NCBI GenBank assembly: GCA_019694805.1
Contig: JAIBBG010000028.1
Location: 1-40,804, forward strand
Direction: 5' to 3'
Length of the DNA: 40,804 nt
DNA from: Flavobacteriales bacterium
GTDB taxonomy: Bacteria > Bacteroidota > Bacteroidia > Flavobacteriales_D > Sanyastnellaceae
A model generated the notes under the pieces. That model was not told the origin of the DNA and did not search any database. It worked only from the letters and a program-made list of their open reading frames with translations. A program made the position numbers and the translations under genes. Shown piece by piece: positions 1-9,498 of this stretch. The number at the start of each line of letters is the position of its first letter. Position 1 is the stretch's first letter.

Positions 1-338
1 GGCAAAGTTGATTCGGTCAAATAATATCCGGAACCACAATAATTGAAGTATCCATCCTTTTGGACACATATCTTGTCTACAGAGTCAGTTTTGAGCCATG
101 ACACATCACCATTCTCATCCGTATAAAGATGATCATAAATGGTAAGTCCTGAACCGGAAGCTGATTCATCAAACAAAAAAACTTCCGCATCAGGAACAGG
201 AACACATGTTTCGACTTCGACAACCTTCACACGAAAATAGGGATCGGGTGCACTGGCAGGAACGGTTGGCTCTTTGTCTTTACATGAAGCACAAAGAATA
301 AACGCTGCAACAATCAAGGGTGGATAGATTCTTTTCAT
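1..338 (-). CDS. Putative lipoprotein, 3' end cut by window edge
   Basis: An ATG at 338-336 opens a frame that stays open for 112 codons to the window edge, so the C-terminus is missing. The first 19 residues form a lipoprotein signal: MKR, a hydrophobic stretch, then Cys19 followed by KDKEP. The lipobox is loose (CAS before Cys19), which Bacteroidota tolerate. The rest (VKVVEVETCVPVPDAEVFLFD, then TDENGDVSW) looks like a small beta-sandwich of the carboxypeptidase-regulatory or transthyretin type, which would sit on the cell envelope; that fold is an inference. A TAnnTTTG promoter lies just upstream at 366-373. No function can be assigned. Confidence 0.7.
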   Translation of the reverse strand, partial: MKRIYPPLIVAAFILCASCKDKEPTVPASAPDPYFRVKVVEVETCVPVPDAEVFLFDESASGSGLTIYDHLYTDENGDVSWLKTDSVDKICVQKDGYFNYCGSGYYLTESTL

Positions 339-365
339 TGGTTTTGGTTTGAGTGTTTGGTGATA

Positions 366-373
366 CAAATCTA
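366..373 (-). promoter_or_regulatory. Bacteroidota -7 element for the lipoprotein gene
   Basis: The minus strand reads TAGATTTG, an exact match to TAnnTTTG, 28 bases before the ATG at 338. A TTG lies about 21 bases further upstream, an acceptable -33 spacing. It separates this gene from psd, so the lipoprotein is probably its own transcription unit. Confidence 0.5.
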
Positions 374-410
374 ATCACCGTTTTTCAAAAAATCCAATTC
401 CAATTTGCAG

Positions 411-434
411 AAAACTTATTCCAATAAGGAATAA
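411..434 (-). terminator. Weak hairpin terminator after psd
   Basis: TTATTCC and GGAATAA (416-422 and 428-434) pair over 7 bp with a 5-base loop. On the minus strand the hairpin lies just past the psd stop and is followed by GTTTTC. The stem is AT-rich and the T run short, so termination would be partial. Confidence 0.4.
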
Positions 435-444
435 TCAAGGCATA

Positions 445-1101
445 TTACCAGCGGGCAATTACAGTCTCATTCCCTTTGGTGACGTCGCCTAGCTTAGCTA
501 CAACTTCGGTACCTACAGGTAGGAATATGTCGACGCGACTTCCGAATTTGATAAATCCGAATTGATCATTTCTTTTGACTTGATCACCAGGTTTTACATA
601 GTATACTATTCGACGAGCAACAGCGCCGGCAATTTGACGCAAGAGTACTTCTTTGCCATTTGGATGTTCTATGACTACCGTGGTTCGCTCATTTTCTGTG
701 CTGCTCTTCGGATGCCATGCTACAAGATAAAGTCCTTCGTGGTATTTGGCATACTTGATTTTTCCTTCACAGGTCACCCAATTAGCATGAACATTTAAAG
801 GCGACATGAAAATAGAGACTTGTAATCTTTTACCTTTAAAATACTCTGGCTCCTCCACCTCTTCAATGACGACAACCTTACCATCGCAAGGGGCAACCAA
901 TTCATTTGCCGCAGCTTTATTGACACGATTTGGCAATCGAAAAAACTGAACAACCAGGTAAAAGAAAACGATGCACACGGCTAACACGAGATAAAACCAA
1001 AGAGAGGATGTTCCGAACAACCAACCGCCCAAAGCAGATACAGTTGTACAGAGTATAAAGGCAAGTGTGATGAGTTTATATCCTTCTTTGTGAATCGTCA
1101 T
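445..1101 (-). CDS. psd: Phosphatidylserine decarboxylase family protein
   Basis: Converts phosphatidylserine to phosphatidylethanolamine at the inner membrane. The 218-residue length is that of the short, membrane-anchored class. Residues 8-52 contain two hydrophobic segments. Family marks follow: PCDGKV (Asp73), MSPLNVHANWV (His105), the ENER motif near residue 136, and FGS at 186-188, where the chain cleaves itself before Ser188 to create the pyruvoyl cofactor (this class has a GS where E. coli has LGST). The start codon overlaps the cdsA stop by 4 bases (ATGA), which implies translational coupling. It is the last gene of rsfS-ftsH-cdsA-psd. Confidence 0.95.
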   Translation of the reverse strand: MTIHKEGYKLITLAFILCTTVSALGGWLFGTSSLWFYLVLAVCIVFFYLVVQFFRLPNRVNKAAANELVAPCDGKVVVIEEVEEPEYFKGKRLQVSIFMSPLNVHANWVTCEGKIKYAKYHEGLYLVAWHPKSSTENERTTVVIEHPNGKEVLLRQIAGAVARRIVYYVKPGDQVKRNDQFGFIKFGSRVDIFLPVGTEVVAKLGDVTKGNETVIARW

Positions 1102-1916
1102 AAGGCTAACATTAATTTCAAATAGAAAAACAAAAATGGTGCGGTGAGAAATAATCCGTCGAATCGATCAAGCACACCGCCATGACCTGGGATGATATTG
1201 CCACTGTCTTTCACACCAAAAGTTCTTTTGAGATGTGATTCAAACAAATCACCCAGGTTACCGAATACGGCAACGATAATGGATGTCGACAACCAATCGC
1301 GCAGAGTGAGCACTGTGAAATATTGCGATAAAATAAAACTGAGTACCAGCGATAACAAAATACCACCAACCAATCCTTCGATGGTTTTATTGGGAGAAAC
1401 AGAAGGGAATAGTTTGTGTTTTCCGAGATATTTTCCTGAGAAATATGCACCGGTATCATTTACCCATAGCAATAGAAACATGCCCAACGGAAGCTGCCAC
1501 TCAAATTTACCGGTGAGCACAGGAATTTCATTGATCAATGCGAATGGCACGATCACATATATCCAACCAAAAACAGTAACGGAAAGATTCGCAAGTGCTG
1601 ATTTCTGCAAATGCATGAGTTCGAAACAATACATCACCGGAAGGATCATACCGATAACCCAGAACCAATTGGCATCGATCACTTCATTGGCATGGAGGAA
1701 AAAAAGCAGATAAATGAGTACACCTGTCCCCATACCCAGAATCCAACGCGGTTGGTTGTGCTCCTGTCCGGAATACATCCTGTAGAATTCAAACAGGCCG
1801 ATGGCTGCAAAAGCCAAAAATAGAAGTCCGAGTGGTAATGGTCCCAACAGCGCAGAGCCTGTTACTGCAACAGAAAAAATGATACCCGCTATGGACCTTA
1901 CAATCAGATTGCTCAC
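1098..1916 (-). CDS. cdsA: Phosphatidate cytidylyltransferase (CDP-diglyceride synthase)
   Basis: Makes CDP-diacylglycerol from phosphatidic acid and CTP, the precursor of all phospholipids made by this pathway. The 272-residue protein is almost wholly hydrophobic, with about seven or eight membrane segments. The CDS signature occupies residues 227-253: S-x3-KR-x4-KD-x5-PGHGG-x2-DR-x-D, with the metal- and nucleotide-binding acidic residues intact. An upstream NKTIEGLVGG motif (176-185) is also typical. It lies between ftsH and psd in the operon, so two lipid-synthesis steps are co-expressed; the intermediate step, PssA, is not in the window. Confidence 0.96.
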   Translation of the reverse strand: MSNLIVRSIAGIIFSVAVTGSALLGPLPLGLLFLAFAAIGLFEFYRMYSGQEHNQPRWILGMGTGVLIYLLFFLHANEVIDANWFWVIGMILPVMYCFELMHLQKSALANLSVTVFGWIYVIVPFALINEIPVLTGKFEWQLPLGMFLLLWVNDTGAYFSGKYLGKHKLFPSVSPNKTIEGLVGGILLSLVLSFILSQYFTVLTLRDWLSTSIIVAVFGNLGDLFESHLKRTFGVKDSGNIIPGHGGVLDRFDGLFLTAPFLFFYLKLMLAL

Positions 1917-2020
1917 TGGTGACTTTTATCGCAGCAAACATAAAGCATGCATGCCGGCAATTCGTTGTATTCGTTCAAGAATACGCGCAATTTGTCCACG
2001 TGATATTCAGAACGCCAAAA

Positions 2021-2048
2021 CAAAAAAGGCAGTCATGAGACTGCCTTT
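2021..2048 (-). terminator. Rho-independent terminator downstream of ftsH
   Basis: A 10-bp hairpin (2025-2034 pairing with 2039-2048, loop ATGA) is followed on the minus strand by TTTTTTG. It begins 9 bases after the ftsH stop. It implies that cdsA-psd is transcribed partly by read-through or from a second promoter in 1917-2020, where I see no clear TAnnTTTG. Confidence 0.75.
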
Positions 2049-2056
2049 CTGGTTTT

Positions 2057-4012
2057 TTATGGATTCGGAATCACTGGCTGCAATTCCGGAGTGTGTCTGT
2101 CGGCCCATTTTCTGGCACCCAGAATTTCTTCAAGGTCATCTTTGAAAATGACTTCTTTGTCCAGAAGTTTTTTCGCCAATGCATCAAGCTTTTCTTTGTG
2201 TGAAATCAATATCTCTCGCGCTTTGTCGTATGCGCGTTCGATAATCTTGCTTACTTCCTCATCTATCACCTTCGCTGTTTCTTCACTGTATGGCTTGGTA
2301 AATTGTGATTCGCCACTGCTGTCGTAATAGCTGCGGTTTCCAATCTTTTTATTCAATCCATAAACAGTAACCATGGCATATGCTTGTTTGGTCACCTTCT
2401 CCAGATCGCTGAGTGCTCCGGTTGAAATTTTTCCAAAAGCCACTTCTTCTGCAGCTCTGCCGCCTAAAGCGGCGCACATTTCGTCAAAAATTTGCTCTGT
2501 GGTTGTAATTTGTCTTTCTTCTGGCAAATACCAAGCAGCTCCCAAAGATCGACCACGAGGTACAATGGTTACTTTCACAAGCGGAGAAGCGTGTTCGAGC
2601 AACCAACTTACAATGGCATGACCACTTTCATGATAAGCAATGGTTGATTTTTCTTCGGCTGTGATGATTTTATTTTTCTTTTCAAGACCTCCGATGATAC
2701 GGTCAACGGCGTCCAGAAAATCTTGTCGGCCTACGTTAGTTCCACCCTTTCTTGCCGCAATCAAAGCTGCTTCGTTGCATATGTTGGCGATATCGGCCCC
2801 GCTGAATCCCGGTGTTTGACGAGCCAGGAATTCCACGTCAATGGACTTGTCGAATTTCACATTTTTCAAATGCACGTGGAAAATCTGGACACGTTCATTG
2901 AGATCGGGCATATCAACATAGATCTGTCTGTCGAAACGCCCAGCCCTTAACAAGGCTTTATCCAGAATATCTGCCCGGTTGGTAGCAGCAAGGATGATGA
3001 TACCACTGTTGGTAGCAAAACCATCCATCTCTGTGAGGAGCTGATTGAGTGTATTTTCTCTTTCATCGTTGCTGCCAAAGTTGATGCTTTTGCTTCGTGC
3101 ACGACCAATGGCGTCGATTTCATCGATAAAAATGATAGATGGAGCTTTCTCTTTGGCCTGGCGGAATAAATCGCGTACACGACTTGCACCAACCCCCACA
3201 AACATTTCTACGAAATCTGATCCACTCAAAGAGAAAAATGGAACCTGAGCTTCACCAGCAACGGCTTTCGCCAAAAGGGTTTTACCAGTTCCCGGAGGGC
3301 CCACCAGCAGTGCGCCTTTTGGGATTTTCGCGCCGAGTTCTGTGTATTTTTTAGGATTCTTGAGAAAATCTACAATCTCTTGTACTTCTTGTTTTGCACC
3401 TTCGAGACCAGCCACATCGTTGAATGTAACAGCGGTACCCTTACCCTTCTCAAAAAGCTGTGCCTTTGATTTTCCAATGGAAAAAATCTGACCACCAGGA
3501 CCAGATGGGCCGCCCAGCCTTCTCATGATGAGAACCCAAACCCCAATGATCAACCCGAATCCAACGATCCAAAATAATAGGTTCTGACCAAATTCATTGA
3601 TGGGTTTGTATTCAACTTCGAAGCCGTACTTATCACCCAGTGTTTCGATTTCGTCAATCTTGTTTTCACTTGGAGGTACATTGAACCAACAATCACTCGA
3701 TCTGCTGAGACCCGTCATGACAGGTTGGTTACCGGTATTGTTTGATAATGCCGCGCGTCCAGATGAATCGAGGAATACATTCGCCTTGACACCATTGTAT
3801 TCAAGTCGTTTGATGTATCCATTCTCAGCATAAGCTTTAAATTCACGATAGTCGATTTGTTTGCCGTCGCCGCTGGTATTGAAAACCATCATAGCGATAA
3901 GGACCATTGCAATCAATGCATAGATCCAATAGAAGTTCATCTGCTTTTTGCCATCGCCCCCACCCTGCTGACCACTTCCTGGTCGTTTGTTATCTTTCTG
4001 TTCTTCTGCCAT
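2057..4012 (-). CDS. ftsH: ATP-dependent zinc metalloprotease FtsH
   Basis: Membrane-bound AAA+ protease that extracts and degrades membrane proteins and some soluble regulators. Membrane segments at about residues 26-44 and 143-163 flank a periplasmic domain. Walker A is GPPGTGKT (238-245), Walker B IIFIDEID (293-300, Asp297/Glu298), the second region of homology ends RAGRFDR (356-362), and the zinc site is HESGH (461-465). The 651-residue length is normal. The N-terminus is extended by a charged, Gly- and Gln-rich stretch, common in this phylum. Located 17 bases after rsfS, the usual Bacteroidota pairing. Confidence 0.98.
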   Translation of the reverse strand: MAEEQKDNKRPGSGQQGGGDGKKQMNFYWIYALIAMVLIAMMVFNTSGDGKQIDYREFKAYAENGYIKRLEYNGVKANVFLDSSGRAALSNNTGNQPVMTGLSRSSDCWFNVPPSENKIDEIETLGDKYGFEVEYKPINEFGQNLLFWIVGFGLIIGVWVLIMRRLGGPSGPGGQIFSIGKSKAQLFEKGKGTAVTFNDVAGLEGAKQEVQEIVDFLKNPKKYTELGAKIPKGALLVGPPGTGKTLLAKAVAGEAQVPFFSLSGSDFVEMFVGVGASRVRDLFRQAKEKAPSIIFIDEIDAIGRARSKSINFGSNDERENTLNQLLTEMDGFATNSGIIILAATNRADILDKALLRAGRFDRQIYVDMPDLNERVQIFHVHLKNVKFDKSIDVEFLARQTPGFSGADIANICNEAALIAARKGGTNVGRQDFLDAVDRIIGGLEKKNKIITAEEKSTIAYHESGHAIVSWLLEHASPLVKVTIVPRGRSLGAAWYLPEERQITTTEQIFDEMCAALGGRAAEEVAFGKISTGALSDLEKVTKQAYAMVTVYGLNKKIGNRSYYDSSGESQFTKPYSEETAKVIDEEVSKIIERAYDKAREILISHKEKLDALAKKLLDKEVIFKDDLEEILGARKWADRHTPELQPVIPNP

Positions 4013-4029
4013 TTGTATGTATAAAAAAT

Positions 4030-4419
4030 CTAATCCTTGATTTGTTCAACCGGAGCGTCAGCCCAAAGGTCTTCGAGTCCGTAAAATTGTCTTGCTTCTT
4101 CGTCAAAAATATGAACCACAACATTCACGTAGTCCATGAGAATCCATTTAGCGTTTTTTGTGCCTTCCACATGCCAAGGCTCATCAGCACATTGCTTTTT
4201 GGTTTCCTTTTCCACAGAACCAGCTATCGCTTGTACTTGTGTATTGCTGGTACCATGACAAACAACAAAATAATCTGCCATCGCATGTTCGAGTTCACGA
4301 AGGTCCAATACGTTGATGTCGCGTGCCTTGACATCCTGCATTCCGTCAATGATTGCCTTTAGTAATGCAGGCGTAGTATCCTTTGGTTTCTTTCTGAGTG
4401 TTTTCTTCTGTTTTGTCAC
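4030..4419 (-). CDS. rsfS: Ribosome silencing factor RsfS
   Basis: Binds uL14 on the large ribosomal subunit and blocks subunit joining in slow growth. The 129-residue protein has the full family core after a lysine-rich N-terminus of about 16 residues: LLKAIIDGMQDVKARDINVLDL, then MADYFVVCHGTSNTQVQAIA, WILMDYVNVVVHIF and FYGLEDLW. The start is GTG at 4419-4417; a TAnnTTTG element lies only nine bases upstream, so the mRNA leader should be very short. First gene of the operon running into ftsH, divergent from birA, the usual arrangement in this phylum. Confidence 0.95.
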   Translation of the reverse strand: MTKQKKTLRKKPKDTTPALLKAIIDGMQDVKARDINVLDLRELEHAMADYFVVCHGTSNTQVQAIAGSVEKETKKQCADEPWHVEGTKNAKWILMDYVNVVVHIFDEEARQFYGLEDLWADAPVEQIKD

Positions 4420-4427
4420 AATAGCTG

Positions 4428-4435
4428 CAAAAGTA
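4428..4435 (-). promoter_or_regulatory. -7 element of the rsfS operon
   Basis: The minus strand reads TACTTTTG, matching TAnnTTTG. It ends 8 bases before the GTG start of rsfS, giving a leader of only a few bases. A convincing TTG -33 element is not visible, so the call rests on the -7 match and position. Confidence 0.45.
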
Positions 4436-4539
4436 GTCGATCTCTGGTGGTGTCAGAAATAGCGTGTCATTTATTCCACAAACTGCATTTTAATCGATGA
4501 AGCACTAACCCATGGTTACTCTTTTGTTTATTTGCTACC

Positions 4540-5280
4540 ATGTTTTTTCGGGATAAAGCCATCATCAGTCTGGATTCCGTCGACTCGACTAACAACTACG
4601 CTGCCAACCTCATTAAACTGTCATTACCACCTGAAGGTACTGTCATAACGGCACAAGTTCAAACATCGGGAAGAGGTCAGAGACAATCGTTTTGGGAAAG
4701 TGCTGAAGGGGATAACATCCTGTGCAGTTTCATCCTTTACCCGCGTTTTATACAGGCTTCAGATCAATTTGCCATCAGTCAGATGGTATCACTGGCCATT
4801 CGTGAAACCGCAGAAGAGCTCACATCACAGACCTGCCACATCAAATGGCCAAATGACATCATTTGTCGCGATAAAAAAATCAGTGGAATTCTGATTGAAA
4901 CATCATGGGTAGGCAGCAAAATATCCTATTGTATTGCCGGTATAGGCTTGAACATCAACCAAGCCAATTTCGAGTGCCACAAAGCCATTTCTGCACGGCA
5001 GATCACTGGACATCCTATGGATAAAGAAGCAGCACTCATGATGTTGATTGAAAACATTGAGAAATATTACTTCAAACTCAAAAGTGGTCAACTGCGGGAG
5101 ATCAACCTGGAATACCACAAACACCTTTACCGACTAGGTATTCCAACAAGATTCATTTTTGAAGAAAAGGAAATAACCGCTACCATTCAAGGTGTAGATC
5201 ATCTTGGCAGATTGAAGTTGATGCTTTCAGACAATTCTCATATCACATGTGACTTGAAAGAAATTTCGATGATCATGTAG
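4540..5280 (+). CDS. birA: Biotin--[acetyl-CoA-carboxylase] ligase, class I
   Basis: Activates biotin with ATP and attaches it to the carrier lysine of biotin-dependent carboxylases. The 246 residues start directly with the catalytic domain (LDSVDSTN), with no N-terminal helix-turn-helix, so it is not a biotin repressor. The adenylate/biotin loop is SGRGQRQ (43-49) followed by W52; KWPNDI is at 102-107 and KISGILIE at 113-120. The C-terminal SH3-like part (from about residue 205) is present. Divergent from rsfS with 120 bases between; no exact TAnnTTTG element was found there for birA. Confidence 0.95.
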   Translation: MFFRDKAIISLDSVDSTNNYAANLIKLSLPPEGTVITAQVQTSGRGQRQSFWESAEGDNILCSFILYPRFIQASDQFAISQMVSLAIRETAEELTSQTCHIKWPNDIICRDKKISGILIETSWVGSKISYCIAGIGLNINQANFECHKAISARQITGHPMDKEAALMMLIENIEKYYFKLKSGQLREINLEYHKHLYRLGIPTRFIFEEKEITATIQGVDHLGRLKLMLSDNSHITCDLKEISMIM

Positions 5281-5322
5281 TGACATGCCCGTCCTGTTAA
5301 ATCTTCAGGAAAAAAATATTTT

Positions 5323-5336
5323 TTATGCGTGCATAA
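5323..5336. promoter_or_regulatory. Palindrome, candidate MarR operator
   Basis: TTATGC-GT-GCATAA is a 6-bp inverted repeat with a 2-bp centre, 50 bases before the marR ATG and embedded in an AT-rich stretch. Its size, symmetry and place fit an autoregulatory operator for the MarR protein. No second copy was searched for systematically. Confidence 0.4.
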
Positions 5337-5385
5337 CATTTTTTGATTTACTTCGTACCAGATTCGAAAATCCGCATCCGGTTTT

Positions 5386-5841
5386 ATGAAGCCTGAAGAA
5401 ACAATAGACTTTCACATCAGATGGGCCTGGTCGAAGATCAGCAAAGCATATAACAACGAAGCCGCCAAGAATGGTGGAACTATGGCCATTGGGTATGTCC
5501 TGCTCAACATCGACAAAGATGGCACACCGAGCACCAAACTAGGACCTAGAATGGGCATGGAGCCAACCAGCCTAAGCCGCATTTTGAAAAGCATGGAAGA
5601 TCTCAAGCTCATCAAAAGGACTCCGGATAAGAACGACAAAAGAATCGTTAAGGTTACGATGACATCGAAAGGCAAGGAAATGCGTGAAGTGTCGAAGAAT
5701 GCTGTGATCAGATTCAATTCAACTATTGCTGAAAACATCGACCCGATAAAACTTGAAACATGTTTCGAGGTGCTGCATAAGATCAACCAATTACTCGAAA
5801 CCAACATATTTGATGACCAAACAATTAGGGTAAATGAATAA
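5386..5841 (+). CDS. MarR family transcriptional regulator
   Basis: A 151-residue winged-helix regulator. The DNA-binding region spans about residues 45-105: MAIGYVLLNI, a recognition helix around EPTSLSRILKSMEDLKLI, then a basic wing KRTPDKNDKRIVKVTMTSKG. Flanking helices form the dimer interface. The gene overlaps the start of fadN by 8 bases and heads the beta-oxidation operon, so it probably controls that operon, perhaps responding to a fatty-acid or acyl-CoA ligand; the ligand is inferred from context only. Bacillus regulates its equivalent operon with a TetR protein (FadR) instead. A palindrome at 5323-5336 is a possible operator. Confidence 0.9.
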   Translation: MKPEETIDFHIRWAWSKISKAYNNEAAKNGGTMAIGYVLLNIDKDGTPSTKLGPRMGMEPTSLSRILKSMEDLKLIKRTPDKNDKRIVKVTMTSKGKEMREVSKNAVIRFNSTIAENIDPIKLETCFEVLHKINQLLETNIFDDQTIRVNE

Positions 5842-8254
5842 CCCAATGAAAAAAAGAACTATCAGAAAAGCTGCCGTGATTGGCAGCGGCGTCATGGGAT
5901 CCAGAATTGCATGCCATTTTGCCAATGTCGGACTTGAAGTCGTTCTGCTGGATATCGTTCCTTTCGAGTTGAACGAAAAAGAAAAAGCAACCGGCAAGAG
6001 TCTTGAAGACCCTGCGGTGCGCAACCGGATTGTAAATGAAGCTCTCGATACCGCATTGAAGTCAAACCCTTCACCGATTTACAGAAAATCATTTGCATCC
6101 AGAATAAAAACTGGTAACCTCTCCGATCACCTGGATTTACTCAAAGATTGTGATTGGATCATTGAAGCCGTCACTGAACGATTGGACATCAAAAAAGCAG
6201 TGTTCGAAAAAGTTGAGAGCTACAGAAAACCTGGCAGTCTCATCACCACGAATACATCCGGAATACCGGTAAACATGCTCATTGATGGCCGTTCAGAAGA
6301 CTTCAAAAAACACTTTTGCGGTACACACTTCTTTAATCCGCCGAGATATTTGAAATTACTTGAAATCATTCCTTCTCAAGAAACCAGTCAGGAAGTACTT
6401 GATTTCTTTACTGATTATGGGCAACGCTATTTAGGCAAAGTTGTAGTGCATTGCAAAGACACTCCAGCATTCATCGCAAATCGTATTGGGGTTTACAGCA
6501 TTCAAGCTTTATTTCATCTTGTAAACGAATTAGGCCTCACTGTTGAAGAAGTTGATAAACTGACAGGACCAGTTCTTGGTCGCCCTAAAAGTGCAACATT
6601 CAGAACTTGCGATGTTGTTGGTATCGATACACTCGTGCACGTTGCGAATGGTGTTCGGGAAAATTGCCCTAAGGATGAGGCAAAAGCCGTATTTGAAATT
6701 CCCGATTACCTACAAAAAATGGTAACCAACAAATGGTTTGGTGATAAAACCAAACAAGGTTTTTACAAGAAAACGAAAAATGAATCCGGCGCAACTGAAA
6801 TACTCTCACTCGATCTGAAAACACTCGAGTATAAAACGCAGAAAAAAACAAAATTCGCAACACTTGAATCGACTAAAAGCATTGATAGTCTCAAGTTGCG
6901 TTTACCCATTCTCTACAACGGCGCTGACAAAGCTGGAGAATTCTACAAAAAATCATTTGCCGGTTTGTTCTCTTATGTGAGCAACAGAATTCCGGAAATC
7001 AGTGAGAACATTTATAGCATTGATGATGCTATGCGCGCCGGATTCGGTTGGCAGCTCGGCCCATTCGAATCCTGGGATCTCATTGGTATTGAAAAAGGCT
7101 ATCAAGATGCCATAGCACTTGGACATCAAGTAGCTCCTTGGATCAAAGAGATGATGGCGGCCGGTCATTCATCATTTTATAAAATTGAAAGTGGTAAAAA
7201 ACTCTATTACGATATTTCCACTCAAGCATATCTACCCGTTCCTGCTCCAGAAAAACAAATAGCGCTTGATCAACTTCCTGAAAGTGCAATTGTTTGGAAA
7301 AATTCAGGAACTATCATCAGGCATCTGGGCGATGGTATTCTCTGCTGCAGTTGGAATACGAAGATGAATACCATCGGTGGAGAAGTACTTGAAGGATTAA
7401 ATAAAGCCATCGATTTGGCTGAAAAAGAATATCGTGGTCTTGTATTATACAATGATGGAGAAAATTTCTCTGCAGGCGCTAATGTCGGTATGATTTTCAT
7501 GTTTGCTGTAGAACAGGATTACGATGAATTGGACATGGCAATTCGCCTCTTCCAAAAAACAGTGATGCGTATGCGTTACTCCTCAATACCTGTTGTTGGC
7601 GCTCCTCACAATCTTGCTTTGGGTGGAGGATGTGAACTGAATCTTCACGTAGATAAAGTTGTTGCTCATGCAGAGTTGTATATGGGGCTGGTTGAATTTG
7701 GCGTTGGTGTAATTCCGGGCGGTGGTGGTACCAAAGAATTTGCATTGCGCACGAGCGACGAATTTCATGATGGCGACATCCGACTCAATACTTTCCGCAA
7801 CAGATTCCTTACTGTAGGTCAGGCGAAAGTTTCTACTTCTGCATATGAAGCTTTTGATCTTGGATATCTCCGTCAAGGTGTCGATGAAGTTGTAGTCAGC
7901 AGAGAATGGCAACTTGCACGCGCCAAAGAGGCTTGCCTTGAATTAGCTGATGCAGGTTATACTCAGCCCGTCATGCGCAAAGACATCACGGTACTTGGAC
8001 AAGAAGCTCTTGGTATCGTTTACGTGGGTGCCAATAGCATGAAGAGTGGGCACTACATCAGTGAACATGATCAACTGATTTCAGAAAAACTTGGTTTTGT
8101 TCTCGCAGGTGGTGACTTAAGTGCTGCCACACAAGTGAGTGAAACTTATTTGTTGGATCTCGAAAGGAAAGCATTCCTTGAATTGTGTATGCAACGAAAA
8201 ACACTTGAACGCATGCAGAGTCTTATCACCTCAGGAAAAATACTTCGTAATTAA
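5834..8254 (+). CDS. fadN: 3-hydroxyacyl-CoA dehydrogenase / enoyl-CoA hydratase, FadN type
   Basis: Bifunctional beta-oxidation enzyme that hydrates enoyl-CoA and oxidises 3-hydroxyacyl-CoA with NAD. Domain order is dehydrogenase first, hydratase last, the reverse of E. coli FadB and the same as Bacillus FadN (about 790 residues; here 806). The NAD fold is GSGVMGS (Gly17, Gly19, Gly22); the dehydrogenase catalytic His lies in HFFNPPRYLKLLEIIP. In the hydratase part, SAGANVG forms the oxyanion region and both catalytic Glu are kept (GGGCEL and GLVEFGVGVIPGGGGT). An in-frame ATG at 5846 is an alternative start. Followed by fadA after 20 bases. Confidence 0.95.
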   Translation: MNNPMKKRTIRKAAVIGSGVMGSRIACHFANVGLEVVLLDIVPFELNEKEKATGKSLEDPAVRNRIVNEALDTALKSNPSPIYRKSFASRIKTGNLSDHLDLLKDCDWIIEAVTERLDIKKAVFEKVESYRKPGSLITTNTSGIPVNMLIDGRSEDFKKHFCGTHFFNPPRYLKLLEIIPSQETSQEVLDFFTDYGQRYLGKVVVHCKDTPAFIANRIGVYSIQALFHLVNELGLTVEEVDKLTGPVLGRPKSATFRTCDVVGIDTLVHVANGVRENCPKDEAKAVFEIPDYLQKMVTNKWFGDKTKQGFYKKTKNESGATEILSLDLKTLEYKTQKKTKFATLESTKSIDSLKLRLPILYNGADKAGEFYKKSFAGLFSYVSNRIPEISENIYSIDDAMRAGFGWQLGPFESWDLIGIEKGYQDAIALGHQVAPWIKEMMAAGHSSFYKIESGKKLYYDISTQAYLPVPAPEKQIALDQLPESAIVWKNSGTIIRHLGDGILCCSWNTKMNTIGGEVLEGLNKAIDLAEKEYRGLVLYNDGENFSAGANVGMIFMFAVEQDYDELDMAIRLFQKTVMRMRYSSIPVVGAPHNLALGGGCELNLHVDKVVAHAELYMGLVEFGVGVIPGGGGTKEFALRTSDEFHDGDIRLNTFRNRFLTVGQAKVSTSAYEAFDLGYLRQGVDEVVVSREWQLARAKEACLELADAGYTQPVMRKDITVLGQEALGIVYVGANSMKSGHYISEHDQLISEKLGFVLAGGDLSAATQVSETYLLDLERKAFLELCMQRKTLERMQSLITSGKILRN

Positions 8255-8274
8255 CTCATTAATCCGCAAATCAA

Positions 8275-9453
8275 ATGAACGCATATATCATAGGTGGTTA
8301 CAGAACAGCAGTAGGCAAAGCGCCACGCGGGCTATTCAGATTCTATCGACCTGATGAACTGGGAGCTGTAGTCATCAAAAAGTTGGTGAGTGATTTTCCT
8401 CAACTCGATAAAAACAAAATTGATGATGTCATTGTCGGCAATGCAACTCCGGAAGCAGAACAAGGATTGAACATTGGAAGGATGATTTCACTGATGGGAT
8501 TGGACACTGACAAAGTGCCTGGCATGACCGTTAATCGATATTGTTCAAGTGGCCTTGAAACCATTGCTATTGCATCAGCTAAGATTCATGCCGGTTTGGC
8601 CGATTGCATCATCGCTGGTGGAGTAGAAACTATGTCACCTATTCCCTTTGGTGGATGGCGTATCGTACCAAATTCAAAAGTGGCGAAGTCGAATCCTGAT
8701 TGGTATTGGGGAATGGGACTCACGGCAGAAGCTGTTGCAACGGATTACAAGGTTTCTCGTGAAGACCAGGATTTATTTGCTTATCAATCTCATCAAAAAG
8801 CCATTGCGGCCATTGAATCAGGGAAGTTTGCAGATGAAATTGTTCCAGTAGAAATTACAGAAGTATTTCTGGATGCCAAAGAGAAAAGAAAAGAGAAAAC
8901 GTATTCAGTCAACCAAGATGAAGGTCCTCGTAAAGACACATCACCTGAACTTCTTGCCAAGTTAAAACCCGTTTTCGATGCAAAAGGAAGTGTTACTGCA
9001 GGTAATAGTTCTCAGACATCGGACGGTGCAGCGTTCGTCATGGTTGTTTCTGAACGCATGTTGAAGGAATTGAATGTGCAGCCAATTGCTCAACTGAAAA
9101 GCTACCATGTTGCGGCGCTCGAACCACGCATCATGGGAGTTGGACCCATTTATGCCATTCCAGGCGCATTGCAACGTGCAGGGCTTCAGCTGAAAGATAT
9201 CGATTTGATTGAATTGAATGAAGCATTCGCTTCGCAATCTCTTGCCGTGGTGAGAGAATTGGGCATCAATCAAGACATTGTGAATGTAAATGGTGGTGCT
9301 ATTGCACTTGGACATCCACTTGGATGTACGGGTGCAAAACTTTCCGTGCAGCTCTTTCATGAAATGAAAAGAAGAAAAAAGAAATATGGAATGGTTACGA
9401 TGTGTGTGGGTACTGGTCAAGGTGCTGCAGGCATTTATGAAATATTCCAATAA
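8275..9453 (+). CDS. fadA: Acetyl-CoA C-acyltransferase (3-ketoacyl-CoA thiolase)
   Basis: Cleaves 3-ketoacyl-CoA with CoA to give acetyl-CoA and a shortened acyl-CoA, the last step of the beta-oxidation cycle. The 392-residue length is standard. Catalytic Cys90 is in NRYCSSGLE, His347 in GGAIALGHPLGCTGAK, and the second cysteine, Cys377, in MCVGTGQG. NEAF (315-318) is also conserved. Between fadN and fadE in one operon; with FadN it probably forms a trifunctional-type complex, as in related systems (inferred). Confidence 0.97.
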   Translation: MNAYIIGGYRTAVGKAPRGLFRFYRPDELGAVVIKKLVSDFPQLDKNKIDDVIVGNATPEAEQGLNIGRMISLMGLDTDKVPGMTVNRYCSSGLETIAIASAKIHAGLADCIIAGGVETMSPIPFGGWRIVPNSKVAKSNPDWYWGMGLTAEAVATDYKVSREDQDLFAYQSHQKAIAAIESGKFADEIVPVEITEVFLDAKEKRKEKTYSVNQDEGPRKDTSPELLAKLKPVFDAKGSVTAGNSSQTSDGAAFVMVVSERMLKELNVQPIAQLKSYHVAALEPRIMGVGPIYAIPGALQRAGLQLKDIDLIELNEAFASQSLAVVRELGINQDIVNVNGGAIALGHPLGCTGAKLSVQLFHEMKRRKKKYGMVTMCVGTGQGAAGIYEIFQ

Positions 9454-9498
9454 TTATTCAAGATATCTCGACGACTAAACACAATAAATAATAGAAAC

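Noticed and set aside
1192..1823. Plus-strand ORFs opposite cdsA (173 and 70 codons)
   Set aside because: They mirror the cdsA coding frame and have no family resemblance.
5412..5846. Minus-strand ORF of 144 codons opposite marR
   Set aside because: Antisense shadow; the plus frame is a clear MarR protein in an operon.
8962..9450. Minus-strand 162-codon ORF opposite fadA
   Set aside because: His- and Ser-rich composition typical of an antisense shadow, with no start context or homology pattern.
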